A stretch of 64,000 bases of DNA from Rhodopseudomonas sp. BAL398. GTDB lineage: Bacteria > Pseudomonadota > Alphaproteobacteria > Rhizobiales > Xanthobacteraceae. The notes under the pieces were generated by a model. It did no database searches, was not told the DNA's origin, and saw nothing but the letters and a program-made list of their open reading frames with translations. The translations under genes were made by a program, and so were the position numbers. This document shows positions 61,876 to 64,000 of this stretch, in pieces (the first letter of the stretch is position 1; every line of letters begins with the position of its first letter). The stretch spans positions 5,100,501 through 5,164,500 of the forward strand of contig NZ_CP133111.1 in the NCBI RefSeq assembly GCF_033001325.1. The letters run 5' to 3'.

Positions 61876-64000
61876 ATGAGCAATTTTCTGGACCGTCTCA
61901 CTTTCTTCAACCGCATGACGGACGAATTCTCCGGCGGCCACGGCATCATGACCGACGACGACCGCTCGTGGGAGGACGGCTATCGCAAGCGCTGGCAGCA
62001 CGACAAGATCGTTCGCTCCACCCACGGGGTGAACTGCACCGGCTCGTGCTCCTGGAAGGTCTATGTCAAGGGCGGCATCGTCACCTGGGAGACCCAGCAG
62101 ACCGACTATCCCAGGACCCGGCCGGACCTGCCGAACCACGAGCCGCGCGGCTGCGCCCGCGGCGCCAGCTACAGCTGGTATCTGTATTCGGGCAACCGGG
62201 TGAAGTATCCGCTGGTCCGCTCGCGGCTGTTGAAGGCGTGGCGCGACGCCCGGGTGCTGATGACGCCGGTGGCGGCGTGGAAGTCGATCGTCGAGAATCC
62301 GCAGAAGCGCGCGTCCTATGTGTCGAAGCGCGGGCTCGGCGGCTTCGTCCGCGCCCCCTGGGACGAGGTCAATGAACTGATTGCGGCGGCCAATGCCTAC
62401 ACCGCAAAAACCTACGGCCCGGACCGGGTGTTCGGATTCTCGCCGATCCCGGCGATGTCGATGGTCAGCTACGCCGCCGGCTCGCGCTATCTGTCGCTGC
62501 TCGGCGGCGTCTGCATGTCGTTCTATGACTGGTACTGCGACTTGCCGCCGGCCAGCCCGCAGACCTGGGGCGAGCAGACCGACGTTCCGGAATCCGCCGA
62601 CTGGTACAATTCCGGATTCCTGATCCTGTGGGGCTCGAACGTTCCGCAGACCCGCACCCCTGACGCGCACTTCTACACCGAGGTGCGCTACAAGGGCGCC
62701 AAAAGCGTGGTGATTTCGTCCGACTATTCGGAGGCCTCGAAATTCGCCGACATGTGGGTGTCGCCGAAGCCGGGCACCGACGCCGCTTTGGGCATGGCGA
62801 TGGGCCACGTCATCCTGCGCGAATTTCACATCGACCGGCAGCCGGAATATTTCCGCGACTACGCCAGGCAATATACCGACATGCCGATGCTGGTGCGGCT
62901 GGTCAAGCAGGGCGATCACTACGTTCCAGAGCGGTTCATCCGCGCCTCCGATCTCGCCGGCGCGCTCGGCGAGACCAACAATCCGGACTGGAAGACGCTG
63001 GCTTTCGACGAAACCAGCGGGGACCTCGTCGTTCCGAAGGGATCGGTCGGCTTCCGCTGGGGCGAGAAGGGCAAGTGGAATCTGGAGGAGAAGGACGCCA
63101 AGGGCGAACCGACGCTGCTGCGCCTGTCGCTGACCGACATCAAGGACGGTATCGCCTCCGTCGCGTTCCCTTATTTCGGCAATCGCGAACACGATTATTT
63201 CCAGGGCACCGATCATCCCAGCGTCCTGACCCGCAACGTTCCAATCAAGAAGCTGCAATTGACCGAAGGCGAGACGCTGGTGGCGTCGGTGTTCGATCTG
63301 TTTGTCGCCAATTACGGCGTCGACCGCGGCCTCGGCGGCACCAACATCGCCAAGACCTATGATGACATGGAACCGTACACGCCGGCCTGGGCGGAGCAGA
63401 TCACCGGAGTCGCGCGCGCCCAGATCATCACCGTGGCGCGCGAATTCGCCAAGAATGCCGAGAAGACCAAGGGACGATCCATGGTGATCGTCGGCGCCGG
63501 ACTGAACCACTGGTACCACATGGATATGAACTACCGCGGGATCATCAACATGCTGGTGATGTGCGGTTGCGTCGGTCAGTCCGGCGGCGGCTGGTCGCAT
63601 TATGTGGGCCAGGAGAAACTACGGCCGCAATCCGGCTGGACGCCGCTGGCGTTCGGTCTCGACTGGAACCGGCCGCCGCGACAGATGAATTCGACCTCGG
63701 CGTTCTACGCCCACACCGACCAGTGGCGCTACGAGACGCTCGACGTCTCCGAGATCCTGTCGCCGACGGCGCCGGCCGGGCCGTGGGACGGCGCGCTGAT
63801 CGACTACAATGTGCGCGCCGAGCGGATGGGCTGGCTGCCGTCGGCGCCGCAGTTGCAGGAGAATCCGCTCGGGATCAAGGCCAAGGCGGACGCCGCCGGC
63901 CTCGACGCCAAGGACTACGTCGCCAAATCGCTGCAGGCCGGCGAGCTGAAAATGTCCTGCGAAGATCCCGACAATCCGAAGAACTGGCCGCGCAATCTGT
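61876..64000 (+). CDS. narG: Nitrate reductase alpha subunit, 5' part
   Basis: The first 708 or so residues of the catalytic subunit of membrane-bound respiratory nitrate reductase; the window ends inside the gene. The N-terminus MSNFLDRLTFFNRM, the [4Fe-4S] FS0 site (HGVNCTGSCSW, and later GCARG, giving a histidine and three cysteines) and the molybdenum-ligand region YNSGFLILWGSNVPQTRTPD mark NarG. It reduces nitrate to nitrite at a Mo-bisMGD centre on the cytoplasmic side. A start at 61873 (MMSNF) is equally possible; GGAG is upstream. narH, narJ and narI are expected to the right. Confidence 0.97.
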   Translation, partial: MSNFLDRLTFFNRMTDEFSGGHGIMTDDDRSWEDGYRKRWQHDKIVRSTHGVNCTGSCSWKVYVKGGIVTWETQQTDYPRTRPDLPNHEPRGCARGASYSWYLYSGNRVKYPLVRSRLLKAWRDARVLMTPVAAWKSIVENPQKRASYVSKRGLGGFVRAPWDEVNELIAAANAYTAKTYGPDRVFGFSPIPAMSMVSYAAGSRYLSLLGGVCMSFYDWYCDLPPASPQTWGEQTDVPESADWYNSGFLILWGSNVPQTRTPDAHFYTEVRYKGAKSVVISSDYSEASKFADMWVSPKPGTDAALGMAMGHVILREFHIDRQPEYFRDYARQYTDMPMLVRLVKQGDHYVPERFIRASDLAGALGETNNPDWKTLAFDETSGDLVVPKGSVGFRWGEKGKWNLEEKDAKGEPTLLRLSLTDIKDGIASVAFPYFGNREHDYFQGTDHPSVLTRNVPIKKLQLTEGETLVASVFDLFVANYGVDRGLGGTNIAKTYDDMEPYTPAWAEQITGVARAQIITVAREFAKNAEKTKGRSMVIVGAGLNHWYHMDMNYRGIINMLVMCGCVGQSGGGWSHYVGQEKLRPQSGWTPLAFGLDWNRPPRQMNSTSAFYAHTDQWRYETLDVSEILSPTAPAGPWDGALIDYNVRAERMGWLPSAPQLQENPLGIKAKADAAGLDAKDYVAKSLQAGELKMSCEDPDNPKNWPRNL

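Noticed and set aside
61678-63600. A 640-aa minus-strand frame opposite narK and narG
   Set aside because: High-GC shadow of two well-supported genes; composition is proline- and arginine-rich and no domain is seen.

Overview
The window looks like chromosomal DNA of a purple non-sulfur alphaproteobacterium of the Rhodopseudomonas/Bradyrhizobium group. Evidence: high GC with few gaps, a typical Rhizobiales gene order around rpmE, DUF1192 and DUF1465, the xseB-dxs-tlyA order, anaerobic ubiquinone genes, FixK-type boxes and several palindromic intergenic repeat families of the kind common in that group. Assignment is by protein resemblance only.

Layout. 1-10 kb: the end of an ABC-2 permease; wrbA and a pirin gene divergent from a LysR gene with a 10-bp inverted repeat between them; a DsbD-alpha-like secreted protein; YqgE; a membrane-anchored PAS-GGDEF-EAL protein whose GGDEF motif is degenerate; a quinone oxidoreductase. 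10-16 kb: DUF1192, an orphan strong terminator, DUF1465, an MipA/OmpV porin-like protein, a frameshifted TetR gene, rpmE and an ABC exporter. 16-21.5 kb: a MotA/MotB-like pair, DUF1295 plus a CFA-synthase-like methyltransferase, and two small membrane proteins. 21.5-27.2 kb: an 11-unit tandem array, then a ubiquinone locus with ubiDX on the minus strand and ubiT-ubiU-ubiV plus an unknown 141-aa gene on the plus strand, divided by a FixK/FNR-type box.

27-38 kb: suhB, a Sel1-repeat protein, a ThiE-like protein and a central carbon cluster tkt-gap-pgk-fba read right to left. It is interrupted by two small unknown genes (one overlapping the pgk start) and a mazEF-like toxin-antitoxin pair. DUF4164 and zapA diverge from tkt. 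38-47 kb: a RumA-like methyltransferase, tlyA, a nucleoside 2-deoxyribosyltransferase-like gene, an unknown membrane protein on the other strand, dxs, xseB, a histone-deacetylase-family protein and a periplasmic 5'-nucleotidase. 47-57.5 kb: a c-type cytochrome, a PAS chemoreceptor, a radical SAM/SPASM protein, a COG4705 membrane protein with a PepSY protein and a two-component system, then enoyl-CoA hydratase and acyl-CoA dehydrogenase genes.

57.5-64 kb: tRNA-Gln(UUG), an IS3-family remnant, a Crp/Fnr regulator, a fused NarK1-NarK2 transporter and the start of narG (cut by the window end). Two FixK-type boxes lie between regulator and narK. tRNA, IS remnant and a respiratory cluster in this order suggest, but do not prove, an acquired nitrate respiration island.

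A common theme is oxygen-limited respiration: FixK-type sites stand before both the oxygen-independent ubiquinone genes and the nitrate reductase cluster, so quinone supply and nitrate respiration may be switched on together. Most long antisense reading frames are high-GC shadows and are left out.
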